Positions 8,048 through 15,586 of a stretch of DNA of 64,000 nucleotides are shown here, in pieces. This DNA comes from Pseudomonas abyssi (GTDB taxonomy: Bacteria > Pseudomonadota > Gammaproteobacteria > Pseudomonadales > Pseudomonadaceae): assembly GCF_002307495.1 (NCBI RefSeq), contig NZ_NTMR01000002.1:310001-374000 (forward strand), written 5' to 3'. A model generated the notes under the pieces. The model was not told where the DNA came from and did no database searches. It was given only the letters and a program-made list of their open reading frames with translations. Each line of letters starts with the position of its first letter. The stretch's first letter is position 1. Position numbers and translations under genes: made by a program.

Positions 8048-8488
8048 ATGATCAACGCCAAGCTGCTGCAACTCGTCGTCAATGCGTCCAACGACGGCAT
8101 CGTGGTCGCCGAACAGGAAGGCGACGATAATATCCTCATCTACGTCAACCCGGCATTCGAGGCGCTGACCGGCTACTGCGCTGATGAAATTCTCTATCAG
8201 GACTGCCGTTTTCTGCAGACTGATGACCGCGATCAGGAAGCGCTTCAGCAACTGCGCGACGCCATCAAGGCGCACCAGCCGTGCCGGGTAACCCTGCGCA
8301 ACTACCGCAAGGACGGCAGCCTGTTCTGGAACGAACTGTCAGTCACGCCGGTGCTCAACGACGCTGACCAGTTAACTTACTTCATTGGCATTCAAAAGGA
8401 TGTCACTGCCGAGGTAGAGGCTCGCCAGCGGGCGCTGGCATTGGAAGAAGAGCTGACCGCGCTGCGCAACGCTCAGACGCCAGGCTAG
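8048..8488 (+). CDS. Short LOV blue-light photoreceptor (PpSB-LOV type)
   Basis: A 146-aa protein consisting of a single LOV/PAS domain with short N- and C-terminal helices. It has the near-invariant start MINAKLLQ and the flavin-adduct cysteine in YQDCRFLQ at residue 53, the position of the photoactive Cys in P. putida PpSB1-LOV. NYRKDGSLFWNELSVTP and YFIGIQKDVT complete the FMN pocket. No output domain is fused, so it must signal through a partner. In P. putida these LOV proteins are needed for light induction by LitR-type regulators, and such a regulator lies directly downstream on the other strand. An upstream in-frame extension to 7904 was rejected because homology begins at 8048, which has AGGTG before it. 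Confidence 0.94.
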   Translation: MINAKLLQLVVNASNDGIVVAEQEGDDNILIYVNPAFEALTGYCADEILYQDCRFLQTDDRDQEALQQLRDAIKAHQPCRVTLRNYRKDGSLFWNELSVTPVLNDADQLTYFIGIQKDVTAEVEARQRALALEEELTALRNAQTPG

Positions 8489-8536
8489 ACGATGGCAACG
8501 CAGGTCGTTTTTCAACGGCCTGCCAGCGCTTCACGC

Positions 8537-9442
8537 TCAAGCGTCAAAACGCCCAGCCAGCAGTTGACGAGCCCGATCCATCAGGGCCTGGCCGACCTCG
8601 CCGAGTCGCGAAATTCCCAGCGCAGCGAGCTCATCCTCCTGCAACGCGCAGCAACTACCGGCCATGGCGACCGGACAGGCCGCCCCCTGATTCAGGCGCG
8701 GCAAGGACTGGCTCAGCAGACGCCGGTCCAGCGCCTGATCACTGAACAGCACCACCGCCGCCGTGGTGCTGTGCTCGACCAGCGGCAGCAGGCTGCCCAC
8801 ATCAGGTGCGTCGCCGAGCAGCAGCAGATTGACGCCGATCTCACGCAGCAGCACGGCCACCATCAGCATGTCGAGCTCGGCCTCACGCCCCTGCAGATTG
8901 ACCAGCAGCAGGGTCACGTGTCCTGGCTCCAGGTAGCCCGCTCGCTGCGCTAGGCGCCCTCGCAGGAAACTGTCGAGCAGTGCAGCGGATGCCGACCCGC
9001 CAATCTGACGGCGGTGCAGCGGCCGCAGCACAGACACCAGGGCAGTCACCAGCGGGACTTCCGTCAGCAACTGCGCATACAGCCGCTCCAGCAACAGCGG
9101 ATCGCCCTGCAACAGCGCCTGGTCCAATCGCTGTTGCCAGAAGTCGTAACGTGAGAAGACGCCATCATCCAGCGGCGCCTCTGCCTCGTCGACGTCCCCC
9201 CGATCCAGAATGCCGGCCACCTTGCTGACCGGGACACCACGCGCAATCCACTGGGTAACGCTGCGCACACGCTCGATATCCTGCAACGAGTACAGGCGGT
9301 GACCGCCATCGGTACGATGCGGGACCAACAGCCCGTAGCGCCGCTCCCAGGCGCGCAGGGTGATCGGGTTCACGCCGGTCAGGCGCGACACCTCGCGAAT
9401 GGGGTACAGCGTCTGACGCGCCGCTTCAGGAGTCTGGTTCAT
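8537..9442 (-). CDS. MerR-type light-response regulator (class II LitR / PplR-like)
   Basis: A 301-aa protein. The N-terminal MerR winged helix (YPIREVSRLTGVNPITLRAWERRYGLL, then GGHRLYSLQDIERV) is followed by a helical bundle and a Rossmann-like B12-binding-type domain. The B12 signature Glu-x-His is not conserved: the region reads GREAELDMLM. This fits class II LitR (PplR of P. putida), which works with short LOV proteins rather than adenosylcobalamin. The start is ATG 9442; the longer frame to 9499 would place an operator array inside the gene. It converges on the LOV gene and is divergent from folM. It probably represses light-inducible promoters in the dark, by homology. Confidence 0.88.
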   Translation of the reverse strand: MNQTPEAARQTLYPIREVSRLTGVNPITLRAWERRYGLLVPHRTDGGHRLYSLQDIERVRSVTQWIARGVPVSKVAGILDRGDVDEAEAPLDDGVFSRYDFWQQRLDQALLQGDPLLLERLYAQLLTEVPLVTALVSVLRPLHRRQIGGSASAALLDSFLRGRLAQRAGYLEPGHVTLLLVNLQGREAELDMLMVAVLLREIGVNLLLLGDAPDVGSLLPLVEHSTTAAVVLFSDQALDRRLLSQSLPRLNQGAACPVAMAGSCCALQEDELAALGISRLGEVGQALMDRARQLLAGRFDA

Positions 9443-9482
9443 GATCGGGATCCATAGCAGGCCGTAGCCAACACTAAAAACC

Positions 9483-9523
9483 TGTACAGTGTACAACAAT
9501 GTTATACATTAATGTTATACATT
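9483..9523. promoter_or_regulatory. Array of TGTACA/TATACA operator half-sites between the LitR-like gene and folM
   Basis: Three 13-bp symmetric units stand almost end to end: TGTACAGTGTACA (9483-9495) and two identical copies of AATGTTATACATT (9498-9510, 9511-9523). The half-sites begin at 9483, 9490, 9503 and 9516. They resemble the T(G/A)TACA half-site reported for the P. putida LitR homolog PplR1, although the reported spacing differs. The array sits midway between the divergent regulator and folM starts, so it probably controls both. Confidence 0.65.
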
Positions 9524-9605
9524 AGTGGCGACAGCGAGCGCGGCTCGGCGTGCTACCATTGCGCCCTTTTTATTCACAACCGACGGCATTCCAGCGACTC
9601 ACAGC

Positions 9606-10343
9606 ATGCAGGCAGTCAGGCAAGGCACACCGCACAGCAACCAGAATGGGTCTACCATCGTCATCACCGGCGGTGCGCAGCGCGTCGGATTGTACTGCGC
9701 CGAGCGCCTGGCTGCCGACGGTTTTCAGGTACTTATCACCTGCCGGCGTCTGCGCGATGAGTGGCAGCAGCACCCGCTGGCACCGGGCATCGTGCCGATG
9801 CTGGCCGATTTTTCGACCGTGCCGGGCATCACACAGTTCATCGACGACCTGAAAGAACGCGCACCGGCGTTGCGGGCGATCATCCACAACGCCTCATTGT
9901 GGCTGGACGATGCCGCCGGTGCCGACGCTCTGCAGCAGATGTTCATGGTGCACATGCAGGCGCCCTACCTGATCAACCAGCAGTGCCGTGAGCTGTTCCC
10001 CGCTGGCGCACCGGCCGACATCATCCACCTCACCGATGACGTCACCCGCAAGGGCAGCGCCAGGCATATCGGTTACTGCGCGAGCAAAGCCGGGCTGGAG
10101 GCGCTGTCGCGCTCCTTCGCCGCGCGGCTGGCACCCCAGATCAAGGTCAACGCCATCGCACCGGCGCTGATCATGTTCAACCCCGAAGACGATGCCGACT
10201 ACCGCAAGCGTGCGCTAGCCAAATCCGCGCTGGGCATGGAGCCCGGGCCGGAGGTCGTCTACCAGTCCATTCGCTATCTGATGGACAACCCCTATATCAC
10301 CGGAAGCTGCCTGCCATTGAACGGCGGCCGGCACCTCAAGTAA
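9606..10343 (+). CDS. folM: Dihydromonapterin reductase FolM-like short-chain dehydrogenase
   Basis: A 245-aa SDR. The cofactor glycine motif TGGAQRVG follows a short N-terminal leader. NASLW is near residue 95, and the catalytic Tyr-Lys pair is in [12 protein letters not shown]. The TGGAQRVG form and an Arg after the first strands suit NADPH-dependent pteridine reductases. FolM reduces dihydromonapterin to tetrahydromonapterin. It is followed after 17 bp by folE and folX, the same set as in P. aeruginosa, which strongly supports the role. The start ATG 9606 is preferred over GTG 9525, which lies two bases after the operator array. Light-linked control is inferred. Confidence 0.9.
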   Translation: MQAVRQGTPHSNQNGSTIVITGGAQRVGLYCAERLAADGFQVLITCRRLRDEWQQHPLAPGIVPMLADFSTVPGITQFIDDLKERAPALRAIIHNASLWLDDAAGADALQQMFMVHMQAPYLINQQCRELFPAGAPADIIHLTDDVTRKGSARHIGYCASKAGLEALSRSFAARLAPQIKVNAIAPALIMFNPEDDADYRKRALAKSALGMEPGPEVVYQSIRYLMDNPYITGSCLPLNGGRHLK

Positions 10344-10360
10344 GCCCACGAGATACTGCC

Positions 10361-10924
10361 ATGAGCCTGGAAAATCTGACCAACAACTACCGCGAGATCC
10401 TCACCAACCTGGGTGAGCAGCCGCAGCGCGACGGCCTCAAGGGCACTCCCGAACGCGCCGCCAAAGCCATGCAGTTTCTCTGCCGCGGCTACACCCAGTC
10501 ACTGGATGAGATCGTCAACGGCGCGCTGTTTGACTCCGACAACGACGAGATGGTGATCGTCAAGGACATCGAGCTGTACTCGCTGTGCGAGCACCACATG
10601 CTGCCGTTTATCGGCAAGGCGCACGTTGCCTATATTCCTACCGGCAAGGTCATCGGCCTGTCCAAGGTCGCGCGTATCGTCGACATGTTCGCCCGCCGCC
10701 TGCAGATACAGGAAAACCTCACCCGCCAGATCGCTGAGGCGATTCAGCAGGTCACCAACGCCGCCGGTGTCGCCGTGGTGATCGAGGCCAAGCACATGTG
10801 CATGATGATGCGCGGCGTCGAGAAGCAAAACTCGTCGATGCACAGCTCGGTGATGCTCGGCGCCTTCCGCGAGTCGGTCAACACCCGCCAGGAATTCCTG
10901 CAACTGATCAGCCGGAGCAACTGA
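10361..10924 (+). CDS. folE: GTP cyclohydrolase I (type IA)
   Basis: A 187-aa type IA GTP cyclohydrolase. The zinc and active-site motif [18 protein letters not shown] is complete, as is the later [18 protein letters not shown] and the segment with the second Cys, [10 protein letters not shown]. It turns GTP into 7,8-dihydroneopterin triphosphate, the first step to folate and to monapterin. Its place between folM and folX points to monapterin rather than folate supply. It starts 17 bp after folM, and folX starts two bases after its stop, so the three form one transcript. A folE homolog is light-inducible in P. putida, matching the neighbouring LOV/LitR genes. Confidence 0.97.
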   Translation: MSLENLTNNYREILTNLGEQPQRDGLKGTPERAAKAMQFLCRGYTQSLDEIVNGALFDSDNDEMVIVKDIELYSLCEHHMLPFIGKAHVAYIPTGKVIGLSKVARIVDMFARRLQIQENLTRQIAEAIQQVTNAAGVAVVIEAKHMCMMMRGVEKQNSSMHSSVMLGAFRESVNTRQEFLQLISRSN

Positions 10925-10926
10925 CC

Positions 10927-11301
10927 ATGAGCCAGCTTGCTCCGGGCCTGGCGCGCATCCGCATCAAGAATTTGCGCCTGCGTACCTTTATCGGTATCAA
11001 GGAAGAGGAAATCCTCAACCAACAGGACATCCTGATCAACGCCACCATTCTCTATCCGGCGGACGACGCTGTGAGTGTCAACCAGATTGAACAGGCGCTG
11101 AACTACCGCACCATCACCAAGGCCATGATTCGGCATGTCGAGGAGAATCGTTTCGCCCTGCTGGAGCGTCTGACCCAGGAGCTGCTCGACATCGTCATGC
11201 AACACCAACAGGTGCACTATGCCGAGGTCGAAGTAGACAAGCCGCATGCCCTGCGCTTTGCCGAGTCCGTTTCCATCACCCTCAGCGCCGCGCGCCACTG
11301 A
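10927..11301 (+). CDS. folX: Dihydroneopterin triphosphate 2'-epimerase FolX
   Basis: A 124-aa T-fold protein of the FolB/FolX family. Typical segments are [18 protein letters not shown] at the N-terminus, [10 protein letters not shown] in the middle and [16 protein letters not shown] at the end, holding the Glu of the pterin anchor and Lys-Pro-His. FolX converts dihydroneopterin triphosphate to the monapterin form, feeding FolM. FolB aldolase is a close relative; the FolX call rests on the folM-folE context and on [13 protein letters not shown], which looks FolX-like. The ATG at 10927 is two bases after the folE stop. A longer in-frame extension into folE was rejected. Confidence 0.88.
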   Translation: MSQLAPGLARIRIKNLRLRTFIGIKEEEILNQQDILINATILYPADDAVSVNQIEQALNYRTITKAMIRHVEENRFALLERLTQELLDIVMQHQQVHYAEVEVDKPHALRFAESVSITLSAARH

Positions 11302-11307
11302 GGCTGA

Positions 11308-11335
11308 TTGACAATACCCGGTAGCCAATTATCCT
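11308..11335 (+). promoter_or_regulatory. Candidate sigma-70 promoter before the DUF1244 gene
   Basis: A perfect TTGACA (11308-11313) and TATCCT (11330-11335) are separated by 16 bp, beginning a few bases after the folX stop. The transcript would start just before the GC hairpin at 11349-11369. Confidence 0.45.
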
Positions 11336-11348
11336 TGCGCTCAGAGTC

Positions 11349-11369
11349 GGCGCGCGGCTACCGCGCGCC
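11349..11369. terminator. GC-rich hairpin between folX and the DUF1244 gene
   Basis: GGCGCGCGG-CTA-CCGCGCGCC is a perfect 9-bp stem with a 3-nt loop. It has no T-tract. It could limit read-through from folX, or lie in the 5' leader of the next transcript, if the promoter at 11308 is used. Confidence 0.4.
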
Positions 11370-11404
11370 ATGCCCCACAACAGACGCATGAAGGAAAGCC
11401 GATC

Positions 11405-11707
11405 ATGACCAAGCAAGAGCGTCTTGAACTGGAAGCTGCGGCCTTCCGCAACCTGGTCAGCCACCTGCGCAGTCGCAAGGATGTGCAGAACATCGACCTG
11501 ATGACGCTGGCCGGTTTCTGCCGCAACTGCCTGTCCAAATGGTACAAGGCCGCAGCCGATGACATGGACATCGAGCTGAGCATGGACGAAGCCCGCGAAG
11601 CGGTCTACGGCATGCCCTACGCCGAGTGGAAGGCTAAATATCAGACCGAAGCGACCCCGCAGCAGCAAGCCGCCTTCGACAAGGCACAGAAACAGGACAA
11701 AGCATGA
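11405..11707 (+). CDS. DUF1244 domain protein
   Basis: A 100-aa soluble protein whose core is the DUF1244 domain. Conserved-looking segments are FRNLVSHLRSRKDVQNIDLM, the Cys-containing GFCRNCLSKWY and YGMPYAEWKAKY. The two Cys (FCRNC) form a CxxC-like spacing that could bind metal or act in redox chemistry, which is speculation. The function of the family is unknown to me. Its stop overlaps the start of the HopJ-family gene by four bases (ATGA), so the two are translationally coupled, a pairing I associate with pseudomonads. Confidence 0.88.
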   Translation: MTKQERLELEAAAFRNLVSHLRSRKDVQNIDLMTLAGFCRNCLSKWYKAAADDMDIELSMDEAREAVYGMPYAEWKAKYQTEATPQQQAAFDKAQKQDKA

Positions 11708-12045
11708 CCGCCGAGCAGTTCATCGCCCGCCTGGGCAACCCGGAACACCAATTCGCCGAAACGCTGGCGTTTATCGACTCGACCTACGAACACCAGCCAA
11801 CGGCCTTCGATAACGGCCCGGTACACAACAGTGCCGAGCAGAATCAGGGCTCATGCAAGGTGCTGGCGATGTCGCTGGACCTGGGCCTGAGCGATGAACA
11901 GGCACTGCAGTGCTTTGCCGAGCACTACCGCTCGGTACTGGCGACACCCGAGGGCAGCGACCACGGCAATATCCGCGCACTGATGAAGGGCGGTCTGAGC
12001 AAGGTCAGCTTTGCCGGCAGCCCGCTCACCCGACGTCAGGGCTGA
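11704..12045 (+). CDS. HopJ-family protein
   Basis: A 113-aa protein matching the HopJ type III effector family. It has FIDSTYEHQPTAFDNG near the start, then NQGSCKVLAMSLDLGLS and CFAEHYRSVLATPEGSDHGNIRAL. Despite the family name, members are widespread in non-pathogens without type III secretion, and no secretion genes are near, so an effector role is unlikely here. The true function is unknown. It overlaps the DUF1244 gene by four bases and the RDD gene follows four bases after its stop, forming a three-gene unit. Confidence 0.85.
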   Translation: MTAEQFIARLGNPEHQFAETLAFIDSTYEHQPTAFDNGPVHNSAEQNQGSCKVLAMSLDLGLSDEQALQCFAEHYRSVLATPEGSDHGNIRALMKGGLSKVSFAGSPLTRRQG

Positions 12046-12049
12046 CCCC

Positions 12050-12544
12050 ATGGCCGTCAAGCAGCTAAGGCCAGTCGGTGATTTCCCACCCACCGGTATT
12101 TTCCGCCGCCTGTTCGCCGCTGGTTACGACCTGTTGCTGCTGCTGGCCGCATTGATGGTCACCACCCTGCTCTACCTCGGCGCCCACATCCTGATCAGCG
12201 GCGAGCCCGCCGCACATCAGCAAGCAGAAGAGGGTGCCTATGTCGGCGACCCAATCCTCACGCTTATCGTGCTGGTGGTGACCGTCGCCTTCTACACCTG
12301 GTTCTGGACCAAGAAAGGTCAATCGCTGGGCATGCAGGCCTGGCGCATTCGCCTGCAACAGCCTGACGGGCAAACCATTACCGGACGTCAGGCGCTGATT
12401 CGTCTGGCCGTCGCACAGGCGTCCTGGCTATGCGCCGGCCTGGGCTTTCTCTGGCAGCTGTGGGACCGCCAAGCCCGCACCTGGCACGATATCGCCTCCG
12501 GCACACAACTGGTCACTTTGCCGAAGGGCACCTTCAAGGACTGA
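12050..12544 (+). CDS. RDD family membrane protein
   Basis: A 164-aa inner-membrane protein with the RDD arrangement. GIFRRLFAAGYDLLLLLAAL leads into the first membrane helix. A second helix (LTLIVLVVTVAFYTWF) follows, then a third near LAVAQASWLCAGLGFLW. WDRQARTWHDIASGTQLV is the typical C-terminal RDD segment. Function is unknown; some members affect ion or solute movement. The ATG at 12050 is four bases after the HopJ-family stop, and the longer upstream frame from 12011 overlaps that gene and adds nothing conserved. A terminator follows at 12564. Confidence 0.88.
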   Translation: MAVKQLRPVGDFPPTGIFRRLFAAGYDLLLLLAALMVTTLLYLGAHILISGEPAAHQQAEEGAYVGDPILTLIVLVVTVAFYTWFWTKKGQSLGMQAWRIRLQQPDGQTITGRQALIRLAVAQASWLCAGLGFLWQLWDRQARTWHDIASGTQLVTLPKGTFKD

Positions 12545-12563
12545 CCAGCCCATACCCAAAACA

Positions 12564-12590
12564 GGGTACTGTCTCATCCAGTACCCTTTT
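12564..12590 (+). terminator. Rho-independent terminator after the RDD gene
   Basis: GGGTACTG pairs with CAGTACCC (8 bp) around a 7-nt loop and is followed by TTTT. It ends the DUF1244-HopJ-RDD unit and separates it from the lipoprotein gene. Confidence 0.7.
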
Positions 12591-12661
12591 CAGGGTACGA
12601 CGCGCGCCAACAGGCTATCCAGAATCCCTTGGGCTACCACGCACATCAAGGGACCTTCTGC

Positions 12662-14770
12662 ATGCATACTTCAAAAAAATGGCCACTGGCCCTCGCAATC
12701 TCTTCCGCCCTGACGCTGACTGCCTGCCTCGGCGGCGGCGGCGGTGGAGGCGGGAGCGACGGCGGCGGGAACGCTGGCGCCAGTACCACCCGCTACTCGC
12801 TGACCGTGGGCACCCCGACGACCACGGCCGCGACCGCTCTATCTGCGCAGGAGCGCATCGCCCAGGCGATCATCGACTTCCTGATCACCCCGGCACTGGC
12901 CGATACTTTTGATGACCTCGACCCATCCACCTTCCGTGTCATCACCATCGAGGCCGACGGGACCCTGGTCGAGCTCGGCCCTGACGAGTTCACTGCCGAA
13001 GCCGATGACGAGAGTGACGGCTATATACTCGAGCTGCCCTTCGCTTCGCGTATCAACAGCTATATCGAAATCCCCCTGCCGGCGGGCATCAGCTACACCA
13101 CGCCAACCACGCGAAGCGACCTGTTCGCCAACCCGCTGACGACGTTTGTCACCCAGCAAATCGCCAGCCGTACCGCCCAGTTCGACGAACTGACGCTGGA
13201 CGAGGTGGATCAGATTATCGAAGCCGTGCTGGAGATGGCCAACGACCCGGCGGTGCAGGCAGAGTTGGAACAAGCCATCAATAGCAGCGCCAGCACCGAA
13301 CAACTGCTCGACCAGGTCGGCGCCAGACTATCGGCCTCCATAGAACAGCAGTTCGACGACAAGGCCGCTCCCTCGCTCGACAGCAGCGCGGCCAACCAGG
13401 CTTCTGGCGGTTACTACAGCGAAAACATGACCGTTGGCGGCTACGCCGACCAGGGCGCCGGCATCCTGCTGGGCGGCAATCGCAGCAGCGCGATCGAGCT
13501 GGATATCACGGGCGACACCGGCACATTCAACGTACCGGCCAACACCTTCAAGGAAATGGAGATCGTGGTAGGTGTGGGCGCTTACAGCAACACTTACTCC
13601 CGGGCCTGGATCGACGACGAGGCCGACAGCGGCAGCTTCAGCGCCGATGCCCGCGGCATTCTGTTTGCCGAAAGCGAAGCGCTGGAAGACTACGAAAAAG
13701 GCAGCGACGACGTCGATAGCTGCGAAACCCAAACCGCCGACTGCCGTGACCGCGAGTACAGCAGCGCCTTGCGCTTCACCGCCGCCGGCCCGGCCAGCGC
13801 CCCGCTGGACGTGATGATCGGCTCCGAGTTTTACACCCGCGAGGTGCGCGACGACGCCAACTCCCCGCAGCTTCAGGTGCTCAACCAGACCCTGGATGTC
13901 ATGCTGCGCCGCGCCAGCCAGATGCCCACGGTTGACGGCCGGTACGGCGTCATCGAACTGCTGTTTGAAGGCGGCGACACTGATCTTGATATCTATGTGT
14001 ACAACAATCTGCTCGATATCGACGGCACGCAGGGTAGTTACTGCGAGCAGGGTCGCCGCAACCTGGAGATTTATCCGCAGAAAGGAAAATATGAGTTCGA
14101 TCGCTTCAACTACCAAGCCTGCCAGGGCGATGAAGGCTGGGACTGGGATGACCCGAATGTCGGCGAGAGTGGCAGCTTTCCGCTCAGCGTCGCCAGCGAC
14201 GGCAAACTGGTACTGGATGAAGAACTGCAGGGCTATGCCTCACCGGATGGCCGCACCTTGCTGCTGGGGCTTGAAGCCACCGAGGTACTCGACGGCGCCA
14301 TTGAAGAAAACGACGGAGAGCAGCACTTTCGTCAGATGCTGCTGGCGGTCAAGCCCGCCAGCAGCAGCAATCTGGCCAACCGCACCTATCGCCTGATGGC
14401 GATCGGTCTGTACGCCGAATCGGGTCTGGTTGAGCCAACCCGCCTGAACGCGGGCAGCCTGCGCTTTGACGCTGAGGGCAACGCCGAAATGACCGCTGCC
14501 TGGCACTGGCAGCAGGTGACCGAGTCCGGTTTTGCCGACGCCAGCGTCAATGAGCAGTTCACCCTGGCATTCGATACCGACATCAACGAGGGCGCGCTGC
14601 AGCTGCAAGCGGTGCAGGGCAACAACGATGGTGGTGTGCTGACCTTCACCGCCGACGGCTACGTCCAGGAAGGCGAACGCCTGATCGTGCTCGGCGCCAG
14701 TGGCGAAAACTCGGATGGGGGCGACTTCACCGGCATGATGATCGGGGTGTGCACCAACTGCGACGAGTAA
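12662..14770 (+). CDS. Large acidic lipoprotein of unknown function
   Basis: A 702-aa predicted lipoprotein. The signal peptide (basic TSKKW, then a hydrophobic stretch) ends at the lipobox LTAC with Cys22. A Gly-rich linker follows (eight Gly in a row, then SDGGG). The rest is strongly acidic, rich in Asp, Glu, Ser and Thr, with several Cys in the middle (SCETQTADCRD, SYCEQ, YQACQGD) and a final CTNC. No catalytic motif or named domain was recognised. It is probably anchored in the outer membrane, facing the periplasm or the outside. The start ATG 12662 has AAGGGA upstream and leads into the signal peptide. It stands alone between two hairpins. Confidence 0.82.
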   Translation: MHTSKKWPLALAISSALTLTACLGGGGGGGGSDGGGNAGASTTRYSLTVGTPTTTAATALSAQERIAQAIIDFLITPALADTFDDLDPSTFRVITIEADGTLVELGPDEFTAEADDESDGYILELPFASRINSYIEIPLPAGISYTTPTTRSDLFANPLTTFVTQQIASRTAQFDELTLDEVDQIIEAVLEMANDPAVQAELEQAINSSASTEQLLDQVGARLSASIEQQFDDKAAPSLDSSAANQASGGYYSENMTVGGYADQGAGILLGGNRSSAIELDITGDTGTFNVPANTFKEMEIVVGVGAYSNTYSRAWIDDEADSGSFSADARGILFAESEALEDYEKGSDDVDSCETQTADCRDREYSSALRFTAAGPASAPLDVMIGSEFYTREVRDDANSPQLQVLNQTLDVMLRRASQMPTVDGRYGVIELLFEGGDTDLDIYVYNNLLDIDGTQGSYCEQGRRNLEIYPQKGKYEFDRFNYQACQGDEGWDWDDPNVGESGSFPLSVASDGKLVLDEELQGYASPDGRTLLLGLEATEVLDGAIEENDGEQHFRQMLLAVKPASSSNLANRTYRLMAIGLYAESGLVEPTRLNAGSLRFDAEGNAEMTAAWHWQQVTESGFADASVNEQFTLAFDTDINEGALQLQAVQGNNDGGVLTFTADGYVQEGERLIVLGASGENSDGGDFTGMMIGVCTNCDE

Positions 14771-14789
14771 TCGCTTTCTCGCAGAATCC

Positions 14790-14818
14790 AGAGCGCCCGG
14801 CACCCTGCCGGGCGCTCT
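14790..14818. terminator. Strong hairpin between the lipoprotein and response-regulator genes
   Basis: A perfect 13-bp stem, 14790-14802 with 14806-14818, closed by CCC. It lies between converging genes and can serve both. Neither strand has a clear T-tract, so it may work through stem stability or Rho. Confidence 0.6.
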
Positions 14819-14914
14819 GCCAATAGGCGAGCCTCTGTAGCCGTCACGCCCCCCTGCCAGCAAATAGCGCCCGGCAAAACAGCATGTAAAACGGCCACCG
14901 CGCCTGGCATACCG

Positions 14915-15586
14915 CTAGTTGATCAGCCCCATGCGGATGGCTTCCTGCACCGCCTGCGCCCGGCTGCTGATACCCAGCTTGGCGTAGATATTCTTGATGT
15001 GCTTGGCGGCCGTGTGATAGCTCACACCCAGCATGTCCGCCGCTTCCGCCGTCTTGTAACCGTTGCCGATCACCAGTAGAAACTCCTGCTCCCGTGCACT
15101 CAGGCGCTCGACATTGTCCACCTCGGGCAGCCCACGCCGCTGCAGCTCGGTCGCGCCGTCCTGCGGCGCTTGCTGGAAGTAGCCCAGCATCCGCTGGGCG
15201 ATCTGCGGTGACAGCGGAGGCACGCCCTTGACGATCCCCAGTAGCGCGCTGGCAATCTGCTCCTGCGGATCCTCCTTCAGCAGGTAGCCGTTAGCCCCGG
15301 CCTGCAGCGCAGGAAACAGGTGCATGTCGTCGTCGTACATGGTGGCGACCACCAGTTGCGCTTCCGGGTGCTGCTGGCGACATTGGCGAATGAAGTCCAC
15401 CCCGGAGCCGTCTGGCAATTGCAGGTCAACCAGACACAGCTCCGGCGCCCGCTCATGCAGCGCCTGGCAGGCACTGCGCAGAGTGCCGCAGAAGCGGACA
15501 TCCGCATCCGGCCAGGCCAGGCGCGTTGCGTCGGCCAGCCAGCGCTGGGCATCCTTGAGGTCTTCCAGAATCAGTATGTGTTTCAT
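14915..15586 (-). CDS. NarL/LuxR-family response regulator
   Basis: A 223-aa response regulator. The receiver domain (about residues 1-120) has the acidic pair ED at residues 8-9, the phosphoacceptor Asp54 in LVDLQLPDGSG and the conserved Lys in LLKEDP. A LuxR-type helix-turn-helix follows (LSAREQEFLLVIGNGYKTAEAADMLGVSYHTAAKHIKNIYAKL). It overlaps the upstream sensor kinase gene by four bases (ATGA), so the pair is coupled. Targets are unknown; no obvious binding motif was found nearby. Confidence 0.93.
   Translation of the reverse strand: MKHILILEDLKDAQRWLADATRLAWPDADVRFCGTLRSACQALHERAPELCLVDLQLPDGSGVDFIRQCRQQHPEAQLVVATMYDDDMHLFPALQAGANGYLLKEDPQEQIASALLGIVKGVPPLSPQIAQRMLGYFQQAPQDGATELQRRGLPEVDNVERLSAREQEFLLVIGNGYKTAEAADMLGVSYHTAAKHIKNIYAKLGISSRAQAVQEAIRMGLIN

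Noticed and set aside
11704-12045. Type III secretion effector
   Set aside because: The HopJ family is common in bacteria without type III secretion, and no secretion, chaperone or hrp-box element is nearby.
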